Assembly: GCF_034702125.1 (NCBI RefSeq)
Contig: NC_085873.1
Coordinates: 44,873,472-44,937,471, forward strand
Direction: 5' to 3'
DNA: 64,000 nt
Source of the DNA: Engraulis encrasicolus
Lineage: Eukaryota > Chordata > Actinopteri > Clupeiformes > Engraulidae
Positions 54,709-64,000 of this stretch are shown one piece after another. Made by a program: the position numbers and the translations under genes. Positions within the stretch are counted from its first letter, which is position 1. Each line of letters begins with the position of its first letter. Below the pieces are notes generated by a model, which did no database searches, was not told where the DNA came from, and saw only the letters and a program-made list of their open reading frames with translations.

Positions 54709-56070
54709 GTTGGAAAACTACTTTCTGTCTGCATTGATTGACAGCTGAGATCTCCGTTCTACAGGCGACGTGGTGTTTTATAGATAACAGTCTTGTCGTT
54801 TTTATATTCACAAGAGCACCAAAATTAATATAATTTCTGAGCATTAGCTAGTACCCTTCACGAACAGGAAATTTACATTGAATGCTGATCATCAGCTGTT
54901 AATATTAAAGCCAGCTGACGGCGCGGGAGAACAAAAATAAAACTATGCCTACTTTCGAAAGCGACCCCTCCCTCTGCTTTTATTTGTGTTGCTTTTGACA
55001 AGCCTAAAAATTAAACGCCGACACAGGCAGGCTATGTGTAGCAGACGACTGACATTAACCAGGATTTCAGTCACAAGAGTTTGTGTCATGCACCCTCTTC
55101 AACTGAATGCAGAGCTCCACAGTTTTTTTTTGGGGGGGGGGGGGTTACGCGGATGGCAACATGTGTGTGTGGAGAGAAGATTTCTGTGTGACATTTCACA
55201 ACTTAGGAGATTCCTTTCACTTTTCCTTGTGATGTGAATGGAGAGATATCTTTGTGATGTGAGCAGAGAGGGAGGTAGCGAGAGAGACAGAGAGAAGTAG
55301 AGATTGATATCTCCAGGTTGATTAAATAAATAAATAAAAGCAATGGTGTTTCCAACTCTTTTGTCTCTGAAGGCTGACGCCGACGGTCTGTTCTCAGACT
55401 TACTCTCCTTGTCTGTACGTTTAACCCTTCCATTCTCTTCTCATTACGCAACCTTTTCTCTTTCTCTATGTTGTGATGTCTTTCACTCTGTTCTCATACT
55501 TTTCCGTTTCCTTATTTTCACTCTCTCACTTCCCCATTTTCCAAGCTCATTATCTCTGTTCTTCTTCTATCGTTAAAACTTTTACCAATCTTCTGTTATG
55601 ACTGTAAGCCGCTCCTTTGAGGAAATCTAGTATGTCTTAAAAACAGTGTCAAGACTTTCTTATATTCCCCCAATGTGTGTGCATGCATGTTCTTTTCAAT
55701 GATCTCCAGTGTCATGTAATCCACGCCAGGGGGTGTTTACTTACGGAACTAGCTACTAGCCACAACGGGCTAACCCTAATCCTTCCTAAGTGCAAAATGA
55801 ATGGGTGTCAATGGAGTTGTCTACCATTATAATTTTTTGTGATTTTTTAATATTAATATTTCAGGACAAAAAATTATTTAAGTTAGAAGCTAGAAATAAT
55901 AAGACCCCATTTGAGTAGCGTTTCGATTATTTTGCGCCACTAGATTATTATATACGGGGTCACAAAGCTCAATTTTTATGGGGCCAAACCCATAAACATT
56001 AGCGGGATGCTAGCGAGTACAGGTTGAAATCTTCTAACCTGCTGTAAAACTACACACCTGAACGATTTGT
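54709..56070. other. No gene seen
   Basis: G-run at 55131-55144, a purine-rich stretch at 55262-55300 mirrored by pyrimidine-rich sequence at 55400-55570, and a dispersed-repeat-like stretch around 55860-56020 (CGGGGTCACAAAGCTC). No family was recognised. Confidence 0.5.
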
Positions 56071-56075
56071 CAATA

Positions 56076-56465
56076 TAGCCTATTGTTAAACAACAGTCAT
56101 AGTGTTTACCAGGGGTCCGTATCGCGAAAGCGTCTTTGCTAACGACGGTAGCAACGTCCTTCGTAAGAGCGACTCAACTCTCTCTCGACAGCGACGCTCA
56201 CCACTAAATCCAAGGGTCTTAAGACGGTTAGCAACGACAATAATCGAGAAACGGACCCCAGGAATGTTTTGTTGATAATATTTGTGACTGGAAATCGCAG
56301 TAGCAATGTATTTAGCCTATGGGTTCCCCTTTCCATTCCATACATTTTCCCACATGAAGGACTTACCGACGCTCGTCAACTAGTGGACACTCCATAGTTA
56401 CTGCAGTATGCATGCAAAGCTAACTGGCTACAAGACTGAACCTTCTCCCTGTTAGAGATTCTCTG
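56076..56465 (+). repeat. Dispersed repeat, copy 2
   Basis: Matches 13605-13701 plus 15662-15813. It lacks the 1.96-kb insertion seen there but has its own 144-bp insertion (56114-56257). Confidence 0.75.
56114..56257. mobile_element. 144-bp MITE with 5-bp duplication, proven by an empty site
   Basis: Ends GGTCCGTATCGCG and the related complement CGAGAAACGGACC. CCAGG on each side (56109-56113 and 56258-56262). The paralog near 13640 reads CTTACCAGGAATG, with CCAGG once. Confidence 0.75.
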
Positions 56466-56738
56466 TCCACGCTCATGACGTAAATCTGACATATCAAACA
56501 CTTGGGTTGTCTCATGCAACTGCACACACACAGCATCTGTCTAGGAATGCCTTTCAAGAGGTCTATGGATGTATGAATGCCTTTAATTTGTGCATTGCAT
56601 CTCTGCATGGGGTAGAATGGTGCCATAAGAGGGTTGTACATGGCTTGTGCATGCATTTTTGTGTGTTTACATGATGAGCATTTCTAGAAGCTGCTGAATT
56701 TTTTACATATCACAAAACCACAACAACAATCCCCCATC

Positions 56739-56780
<42 letters not shown>

Positions 56781-57682
56781 ACTAAGTCCTCAGCTTGACT
56801 TTAAAGTTGCTCACTGTGTATCATCTTAGCTAATCCCTAACATTCACTCATCATTCTCTACACATTGGGGTTAACCGCAGCTTAATTAAGAGGTTGGACG
56901 AAAATATCAGACATTTTTAAATGCTAATATATTGTGGAGTGTCACAGACCAGACTGATTTTTTTTCAAATTCTAATACCCTGCACTACCCAATTTTAGAC
57001 ACCTTTTAAATGCTAATATGTTGGATTAAAGAAGGGATGTAGAGTATTAAATGAGTTCACAGCATGTTCACGAAATTCAAGAACTGGGAAAATGTTACTG
57101 TTGTGAAAGAAAAACGTGTTTAATATGGTTTGTGAACATATTTTTTCTGGCCCAGGTCATTTGCCATCCTTTCCAGACTCTTATTTCCCTACTAATTTCC
57201 TGTCCATCCCTCAACTTTTCTATCCAAAAAAATAAATGTACAAAAAAGGTTGAGAATTTTTTTTTAAAGGAACACTCATGCCAATTTCAATATGCTGTTG
57301 TATTGCTCACGCTACCCTTGACTTGTCAGTACAGGGTGACGCCGCATTTTTTGGCTCAGCCCTTTCCGAGATATGAGCTATTCTAATGGGGGGCAACTTT
57401 TGTTTACATTTCAAAAAACATTTTTATTTATTCCCAAAAACATCCAAAAGGTTATGCAACATCGGTAGACAGCTAGCAAACAGCGATGTCTTTTAGGTAA
57501 ATATTTGGAGTAGGCCTATGTTCATTTAAAAAAAAAAAAAGTAAACAAAGGTGCATTTAATGCTTGCCCTCTGGAAGACAATAGGCAGGACATTAAATAG
57601 AGTCAGAGCCATCATCATTATCAGTGGCCCAACAGCAATCATTATGTCACAATAGCAGTTGGGCGATATTGGTCTGGAATAG
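56466..57682. other. No gene seen
   Basis: (CA)n at 56740-56776. 57270-57500 resembles a dispersed fish repeat (CCCTTTCCGAGATATGAGC). Otherwise AT-rich. Confidence 0.5.
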
Positions 57683-57936
57683 GGATGGAACGGTTAACAA
57701 AATTCACGGTTCGGTTCATATCACGGTATCAAAGTCACGGTTTTCGGTTTTCTACGGTTCTTTTTTTTAGTTCATGATGAATGGTGCACTGGGAATATTA
57801 AACCATATTTATGTAACTGCAACTATAAAGTGATGATGCATAAGTTGAATCAGCTGTCAGTGCGTCCCAAATGCCCTCTTTCAAGAGGCTAATAGAATCT
57901 GACTTATCACTAAATATCCTACATACATATGGTTTC
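57683..57936 (+). repeat. One end of a hAT-like repeat before the retrovirus
   Basis: GGGATGGAACGGTTAAC followed by TTCACGGTTCGGTTC and repeated CACGG words look like one terminus of a known type of hAT MITE. The opposite terminus is not found before the LTR. Confidence 0.4.
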
Positions 57937-58440
57937 TGTTGGAACTGTATAAACATGTTATCCTATAGCCTAATTATTCTATAGCTATGATTCAAACATT
58001 TTGCTTCTATACAAATGTGCCTTTCTTGACTTGTTTGAGAGTTCAGAGTAAATTACTGAACTGTGCGGAGACTCTGTCTCTGTCTCTGTATCAGGCATTC
58101 CTGAGATTAGGTTGTCTGCCACTTTACCACAACAAAGAGCTGGGCCAAGGCCTGTTCGTATGTTTGTGTGTGTGTGTGTGTGTGTGTGAATGAATTAATC
58201 TCTATCCGGGTACGCCCCCCTTCTCCCTTAGCGGATAGAGATAAAATTGTAATCAGGGACATTTCCTAAATAAATATGGCTTGGAGATATTACAGCGGGT
58301 AGGACGAGTGGGGAAAATGGTGACTGACGGTTCTCCCCATCCGCTCTCCAAGCCGGCTTGAAACTTAATTAAGGATTCTCTGTGTCTTTCATTTCAGGTG
58401 TTTCATATTTACAAATGTTAAGGGTTTGAACCTAACATTT
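57937..58440 (+). repeat. 5' LTR
   Basis: Begins TGTTGGAACTG. The first 300 or so bases equal those at 63701-64000 except for one GT unit in the microsatellite (58163-58188). Its end is estimated from the primer-binding site at 58444. The exact CA end cannot be checked because the 3' LTR is cut by the window. Confidence 0.85.
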
Positions 58441-58443
58441 ACT

Positions 58444-58464
58444 TGGTCCTTCAGAACCGGATCC
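58444..58464 (+). promoter_or_regulatory. Primer-binding site, tRNA-Tyr-like
   Basis: TGGTCCTTC followed by AGAACCGGATC resembles the complement of the 3' end of vertebrate tRNA-Tyr. The first nine bases match, the rest with a few differences. Confidence 0.55.
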
Positions 58465-59009
58465 CAAGATACCCGACGATTCCAGCACGCGAGGAGGGAA
58501 CCAGGAAAGTCTGTGGCCACAGCACTAAGACCCGTTTCCGGGACTGGTCTCTCCCTCGCAGGCTGGGATCCGACGGTTGACGGGAATCTTGAAAAGACCA
58601 GAGAATCGTGAGTAGGCCTACATTTTTATTTTTATTTAAAAAGGATTGAATGAAAAGACGGTAAAATAAGAGAAGACAAAACCCTGACAATTCTAGACTC
58701 TATCAGGTAAACGTAAAGGGAGGGCAGACTCCCCTAGTACGAGAAACTAGTTTAAATTCTGTGTTCTCTGCGTTGAGAGAAAGTGTGCGTGAAAGGATTC
58801 GTATTACCACTCGGTAATACGTTTCATACCAATACAACAAGGTTCAAATAGCGAGTCTTTGTGGAAGCCTGTATGCAAGAAGATTCCACCTGTGAGGTTG
58901 AAGTGAATCTTACCACAAACGATCGTTGATCGCTATCTTGTTGAAAAGTGTATCCAACAATAGAGGCACTGTAGGTGTTGTGACGTTGGACTAAATTCAT
59001 AGAGACAAA

Positions 59010-59213
59010 ATGGGGGGCAGTAACAGCAAAATAAGTGAAAAGTTCCTTGCTGAAATGCAATGCAAGGACTGGAAAATTGTGCATAGAGAAAATCCTAGTG
59101 CAGTAGCACCGCTGTGTTACTGGGTAAAAAACTATGGGTTTAATGGAAATTTGTCTACAACAAACCTAACATTTATGGCCTGGCCAGCAGGGCCAACAGG
59201 AACACTACAATGA
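59010..59213 (+). pseudogene. Retroviral gag remnant (matrix N-terminus)
   Basis: 67 codons starting MGGSNSK, a myristoylation-type N-terminus of retroviral Gag, with a basic/aromatic stretch following. It stops at a TGA. Downstream frames to about 59400 still contain Gly/Arg/Gln-rich and acidic pieces that may be the end of gag, so capsid is deleted. Gag would form the particle shell; this remnant cannot. Confidence 0.55.
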
Positions 59214-59407
59214 ACACCAAAACTATCACGGCCAACGTCGAGGCCAACACCAAAATTCCTGACTAGACCGAGAGCACCAGTATCGACCGTACGGGCATGG
59301 CCCCTCGGCCGATGACTGGTTTGATGATAATGAGGAAACGGGCGGGGATGTGGAAGAGGTAGACGTCGTTCTAAACTTAGAGGGATTGTTGTACCAAGAA
59401 AAAAATT

Positions 59408-59510
59408 AGACCTGAAATTACCCTTCTGGTCAAAGGGACCCCCGTACGTTTCCTCTGTGACTCTGGTGCTAGCCGCACTGCAATGCAGGAAATAGCAAAA
59501 ATAGCAAAAC
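59408..59510 (+). pseudogene. Retroviral protease remnant
   Basis: A short frame holds the aspartic protease signature DSGA (59459-59470), preceded by a beta-strand-like TLLVKGTPVRFLC segment. It stops soon after, without the flap or the second conserved motif. Adjacent to the gag remnant, in the order expected. Confidence 0.6.
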
Positions 59511-59579
59511 TAGTGTGAAAAAGCAAATGACAGCCATTTGGATTACTCACTGAGCAGTTAATGTCTCAGATAGCCTACC

Positions 59580-59581
<2 letters not shown>

Positions 59582-59637
<56 letters not shown>

Positions 59638-59640
59638 TGT
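59582..59640. repeat. (AAT)n microsatellite with LINE-tail-like neighbour
   Basis: About 18 AAT units followed by ATTGTATTTGTATA, the same junction as at 1828-1860 where it is the 3' tail of a minus-strand L2-like LINE. Possibly a very short LINE insertion inside the provirus. Confidence 0.7.
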
Positions 59641-59649
59641 ATTTGTATA

Positions 59650-62600
59650 ACACTGTGTCATACAAGGCAAGTAATATGGATATCTGTTTGTCTGTCTGTG
59701 TGGGCCCTATTTGTTGTATGAATTGTCCTAGTGGGACACCCCACTGTGTGTGTGAGAAAGATTGTATATGTGTCTGTGGAGTGTACGTGTGTATCTGTGG
59801 AGTGAGTGCCTAAATATGTCTGAGAGTGGAAGAATTTTTTTTGAGTGTTTAGTGAAGGTACTCTATTGTGTTCAGAGTTAGCTGGAGCTTGGGAGTGCAC
59901 ATGTTGAAACAACATTTTTAAAATAAGAATAAGCCTTTTATTTTATTCTAAAATTCAACTTTGAGGTGTAGGATTTTGTCATGATTTTGTTTTTCCACAC
60001 ATTCTTACCCATTTATTTTTGATTAGGAGAAAACAGGGTTGTGGAGTTATGTTGTTTCTTTACTATTTTCAATTGAAAGTTAACATGTTAATGTTTAAGC
60101 CTTTAAGACACGGCATTATAAATTAGCTGTTACCAGAATGGCAATGACCAAGTCATAATGTATTACTAAAGGCCCCGTGCACTGTCATGGTAGTGTAGTG
60201 TAGTTGCAAAAGAGTTTGCTTTCATGATTTACAGTACCAAAATGTCTTTGTTTCTTCTAAAGAATAGATGAAGCTTTCTCCTTGTTCTTATTTTTTTTAA
60301 AAGAACAATGGGTTTGAGATCTTGAAATAACGCAGGCGTTATTTGATGGCCCAAAGGTGCTGTGAGTAAACCTAATTTGGACCTGGTCTGAGAGTTAGGT
60401 CACATGTGCTGAACATTTCTAGAAATTTAGGTTGTCATTTTGTTTTGATTGACGTTTAACTATGACTTATTTCTTTGTTTTATTTCATCGAATTTCTTGC
60501 CTTATTATGTTCTATTTTGATGAGTTATTGATCAATGGATCATGGGTTTGGTTTAATTTTAATGAATTAATAATTTTAATTTTAATGGTTTATTTTAATG
60601 ACTGGAGCACAATGTTGACTCTGATAAACTAGACTCTGAATACACAGAGGCGCTTGACAACGTCGCCCAAGCAAAGATAACAGTGTCCTATGTGTAGATG
60701 TTTACATTAGCTCGGATAGATATTAAAAGGCTCAGAGGCTCTCTCTAAGTAGCCCAAGGTCCTCTGCAGGCACCCTTATCAGACACAGCAGGCCCAACTA
60801 TAAACATGCAAATTTCTGTGGCAGAGACAGAAAGACTCTTAATATTGAAACCTCCAACAGTGTATGCTAAACCACCTGTTTGTCACTGAAAAGACAATAA
60901 GACCTAAAAAAAACTGAACACCGACCTAGATAAAACAATACCAAAGCTTAAAGTTATGTTAAATATCTATCATTGTCATTAGTTTAATACTGTAAGTGTG
61001 AACATTGCTTCACATGGTGTGTGATGAGACATGTCAATGTTCTCTATTTGCTTTTAAAAGTTTGAATTTGATGACGTTGGGATCCTTATATTTTCATTTG
61101 TTTGATTTATAAACAAAGAGACAGTTGTCTCTCTGTCTTTTCATTTCAGTCGTCAACTTGCAATCAAAGTGAAAACTGATTGCCAATAAGGTTTTAGTTC
61201 TGTTACAAAATGTTTTATGTAACCGATACATGAAGTCAACCATTTTTTGCTCTGATATGATTTCAAATTGATCTGGCTTGAGTGTACATGAAGGAAAGTT
61301 GTTTTCCCTATATATATATATATATATATATATTTTGTTCTTTGAGGAACAGGCCCAGTGTTATGGAAACGAGCTGAAACACAACTGATATGAATGGAAG
61401 GAACCTAGACAATACAAATGATCGCTAGGTTAAGTGAATTTTGTTTTTAATTTGATAAGTTTCACAAGATTTTCCCAGAGTTTGTTTTGTTTCAATTGGG
61501 TAATAATTTTAGTCATAACACTTGATAAAATAACAACTGTTATTTTTTTTTCTTTCTTTCAAACCATGAAAAGTTTGACCTAAAGTTAGACAAGGTCTTA
61601 CCTTTATACCTTAGATAAAGGGTCTGTCCGGTTGTTTGTTTCATTTTTCTTTTAAAGTTGCGTATTTTACAATGGCAGTTGTGTTTTCTTTCTTTTTATC
61701 TCTTACATTTTGATTGGTTGATCTAGTGATCTGTATGTCTGGGTGATGACAGTGAAACTTTGGAATGGTGTGAGAAAGTAGGATTCTCAAATATTTTTGG
61801 ATTCTCAAATATTACTCATACTCAATTTTTTTATTTTTACAAAATACATTTTTGAATGTACTGACATTATTGGCAGGAGTTGGGCTAGGCCCCTATATCA
61901 CCATGACCTCATGACAAAAGGACAGTGAGGACTGCATGCCAATATATTTCAGTTCTGTTACAAAGTGATTTATGCAGGCCTAACTATCATGTAAAGACAG
62001 CCAATACTATGGGTATAGTCATTTTGTACGGCATGCTTAATGTTTTTTAATGTTTCTTCTACATTCTATATTGGATGAACTATGTGGTCAACACCACATT
62101 TTGTCAGTTTGCGTTTATCGCCTATTCTGTAAGGAACTGTAATGTAAACGTGAGCCACAATAGTCAGATACTGACCAGAGTAATTTTCTTTTTCATAATT
62201 TTGCTCTTGATAGATTGTTGTTCCCCGGGAATGTAGAGCTATCTATTTTATTTTGATTATAGATTATGAGAGAATGGTTGGGCGGCTTTGGGATTTGTTT
62301 TGTCTAAACTAACAAAACATTTTTTGTTTCTTCTTCTCTATTATAATGCTCTCTAATCTGTTACAACTGCGCACCTCCTCCACACTAATGTCTGTGTGTG
62401 GATGAGTTGACTTCTGAGAGCTTATTATTTTTTTTTAAAACAAATGTTTGAAAAAGCCTGCCTTGATGTAGGCTATGCGAGTGATTCTCTGATTCGGCTA
62501 CACTTTTAAGTCCGTGGATTTGATTTGCCAATTCCACTAACTATTAAGATTAAGCTTGGCAATTTGTTTGTTTGGCACTATGTAAACATCTAGGTCATTT

Positions 62601-63000
62601 AGTTGGGAAAAATACTGATATTTGACTTTTTGCTTTTGCCAAAAGCGTAGGGGAATCGTAGAATCACTCATGCACCTATGAACTGGAGGGTGTTGGAAGA
62701 TGTTTACTTCTCATCATTTACTGTGCTCAAAGTCTGTTTCGGAAATTACTTAAGTCTTATTGAGTCATGTGGATGGCACATGTCTCAAACAGGAGAGATA
62801 TTTTAGGATTAATCAGTGCATCAAACAAATATGTGTATAGGGCACATGTTAAATGAAACCTTGTTCTGAAACTTCACCCCTTAACCTAACCTAAAACAAA
62901 CATAAGAGAGCTACAATGTGGAATCAAATTGCATCAGGGTTTGAATCATTTGTATGTTGGTGGTGTACTATAAACAAAAATGTGGACAGAATGAACAACA
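59650..63000 (+). other. 3.4-kb AT-rich internal region of the provirus without long frames
   Basis: No reverse transcriptase, RNase H or integrase motif was seen in any frame; stops are dense. (TA)n at 61311-61332. It lies where pol and the start of env should be. Whether it is degraded retroviral or captured foreign sequence cannot be told by eye. Confidence 0.5.
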
Positions 63001-63012
63001 TCCACTATAAAT

Positions 63013-63640
63013 GTGCAGGCGCTGGGCAACAAAACTGAATTCGGGTTCAGGGCCATCCATGAACAACTGAAGGCAACCTGCCTAATGGCATTCCAATCTC
63101 GTATTGCGGTTGATATGCTTTTGGCCGATAGGAGTGTGTGCTCTATTTTTGGTTATCAATGTTGTTCCTTCATACCGAACAATACGGCAGCTGACGAAAG
63201 TCTCACCAGGGCGATAGAGGGACTGGGATCCCTCAACCAAAAAGAAAATGAGAGACCACTCCGGGGTCGATACTTCAGTGTGGGATGGTTCCTCTGACAT
63301 GTTTGGCCAATACAAACAGTTGGCAGCGTCCATAATCATGTCTATTGCAATATTTGCGGCGATCCTCACGTTATGTGGATGTTGTTGTATTCTTTGTATT
63401 AGAGTGTTGTGCACCAGATTTAGTACCACTGCCATTGCACAAATGGAAGAAAAAATGTCAAACCTATATGCTCTTCTAACTAGACAGGATAGTGATGTCG
63501 ATGACACTATGATGATGTTGTTGGTGGAGACCATGAGCCTCCACACCAATCTGACGATTCCATCCAGGTCCCTGATCTGTTCCCTGACCCAGGGGATTAT
63601 GCTCGGGGCCTCTAAGTGTACCTATTTAAAGAAAAAATAA
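63013..63640 (+). pseudogene. Retroviral env transmembrane-subunit remnant
   Basis: Two overlapping frames cover the TM subunit. The first (63013-63297) has a heptad-like stretch and the C-x6-CC motif typical of covalently joined gamma-type envelopes. The second (63248-63640) has a hydrophobic membrane anchor followed by a Cys-rich CGCCC segment and a basic cytoplasmic tail. A one-base shift near an A-rich stretch around 63240 separates them. The surface subunit and fusion peptide are missing upstream. The family normally drives membrane fusion; this copy cannot make the full protein. Confidence 0.75.
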
Positions 63641-63690
63641 TTTGAAGTGATCACTGGATGATGTTAATGTTTGCCTCTATATAGAATAAA

Positions 63691-63700
63691 CAGGGGGAAA
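63691..63700 (+). promoter_or_regulatory. Polypurine tract
   Basis: CAGGGGGAAA directly before the TGTTGG start of the 3' LTR, the usual place of plus-strand priming. Confidence 0.8.
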
Positions 63701-64000
63701 TGTTGGAACTGTATAAACATGTTATCCTATAGCCTAATTATTCTATAGCTATGATTCAAACATTTTGCTTCTATACAAATGTGCCTTTCTTGACTTGTTT
63801 GAGAGTTCAGAGTAAATTACTGAACTGTGCGGAGACTCTGTCTCTGTCTCTGTATCAGGCATTCCTGAGATTAGGTTGTCTGCCACTTTACCACAACAAA
63901 GAGCTGGGCCAAGGCCTGTTCGTATGTTTGTGTGTGTGTGTGTGTGTGTGAATGAATTAATCTCTATCCGGGTACGCCCCCCTTCTCCCTTAGCGGATAG
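63701..64000 (+). repeat. 3' LTR, incomplete (window end)
   Basis: Starts TGTTGGAACTG. Identical to the 5' LTR over the visible 300 bases, apart from one fewer GT unit. Confidence 0.9.

Larger units (their letters stand above)
57937..64000 (+). mobile_element. Endogenous retrovirus, defective, runs past the window end
   Basis: Two LTR copies in the same orientation (from 57937 and from 63701), a tRNA-type primer-binding site after the first, and a polypurine tract before the second. Between them are remnants of gag (59010), protease (59408) and the transmembrane part of env (63013-63640). Pol and the env surface subunit are not recognisable. The C-x6-CC motif in env is of gamma-type retroviruses. 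It cannot produce virus: frames are short, interrupted, and the pol region is replaced by 3.4 kb without long frames. Confidence 0.85.

Noticed and set aside
58426..58690. 61- and 79-codon frames after the 5' LTR
   Set aside because: They cover the primer-binding site and leader, where no protein is expected, and have no viral motif.
1..64000. CRISPR array, bacterial operons or rRNA genes
   Set aside because: No regularly spaced repeats with unique spacers, no bacterial gene organisation and no rRNA-like sequence; all signs are vertebrate.

Overview
The window looks like intergenic, transposon-dense vertebrate DNA, most likely from a teleost fish. The evidence is long AC, AG and CT microsatellites, L2-like and CR1/Rex1-like LINEs, a tRNA-derived SINE with a fish-type tail, many short non-autonomous hAT and Harbinger-type elements, and short open frames typical of repeat-derived genes. 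No complete ordinary host gene is visible. Nearly everything recognisable is a mobile element, a piece of one, or a gene from a repeat-associated family. The region has no operons, rRNA genes or CRISPR arrays.

Layout. 87-6553 is a Kolobok-like DNA transposon flanked by TTAA. It carries two convergent genes: a P2X7 C-terminal (ballast) domain protein on + and a THAP-domain transposase on -. An L2-like LINE holding a nested hAT MITE, plus a GC-rich minisatellite, separate the two genes and remove the transposase C-terminus. 7-26.5 kb is mostly non-coding: MITEs with clear 8-bp target duplications, foldback elements, microsatellites, a gag-like fragment at 21 kb and a LINE 3' end at 24.5 kb. 26.8-28.9 kb is a three-layer nest, a tRNA SINE split by a solo LTR that is itself split by a 1.25-kb hAT-type element with two tRNA-like modules. 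29.1-30.6 kb is a decayed member of an unnamed fish repeat gene family, and 31.9 kb holds a RecQ-helicase-like first exon. 34.6-36.4 kb has a Harbinger-type element with two nested hAT MITEs, then a deleted hAT transposase. 36.5-38.2 kb is a CR1/Rex1-like LINE. 38.9-40.9 kb is a pogo-type transposase gene whose frame is cut by a 393-bp hAT MITE. 45.2-46.7 kb is a near-perfect palindrome abutting the last exons of a CXC-type gene. 49.9-52.6 kb contains L2-like LINE copies in both orientations, and 53.1-53.4 kb a CCDC106-like fragment. 57.9-64.0 kb is an endogenous retrovirus with almost identical LTRs, remnants of gag, protease and env, and about 3.4 kb without pol or any long frame; its 3' LTR runs off the window.

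How the parts relate. The Kolobok-like element is the only place where two genes may have formed one working unit, bounded by shared terminal inverted repeats. Elsewhere the relations are insertion histories. Target-site duplications and paralogous empty sites let many events be ordered: SINE before LTR before hAT, the pogo gene before its MITE, the palindrome before the MITE in one arm. All family assignments come from reading motifs by eye, not from database searches.
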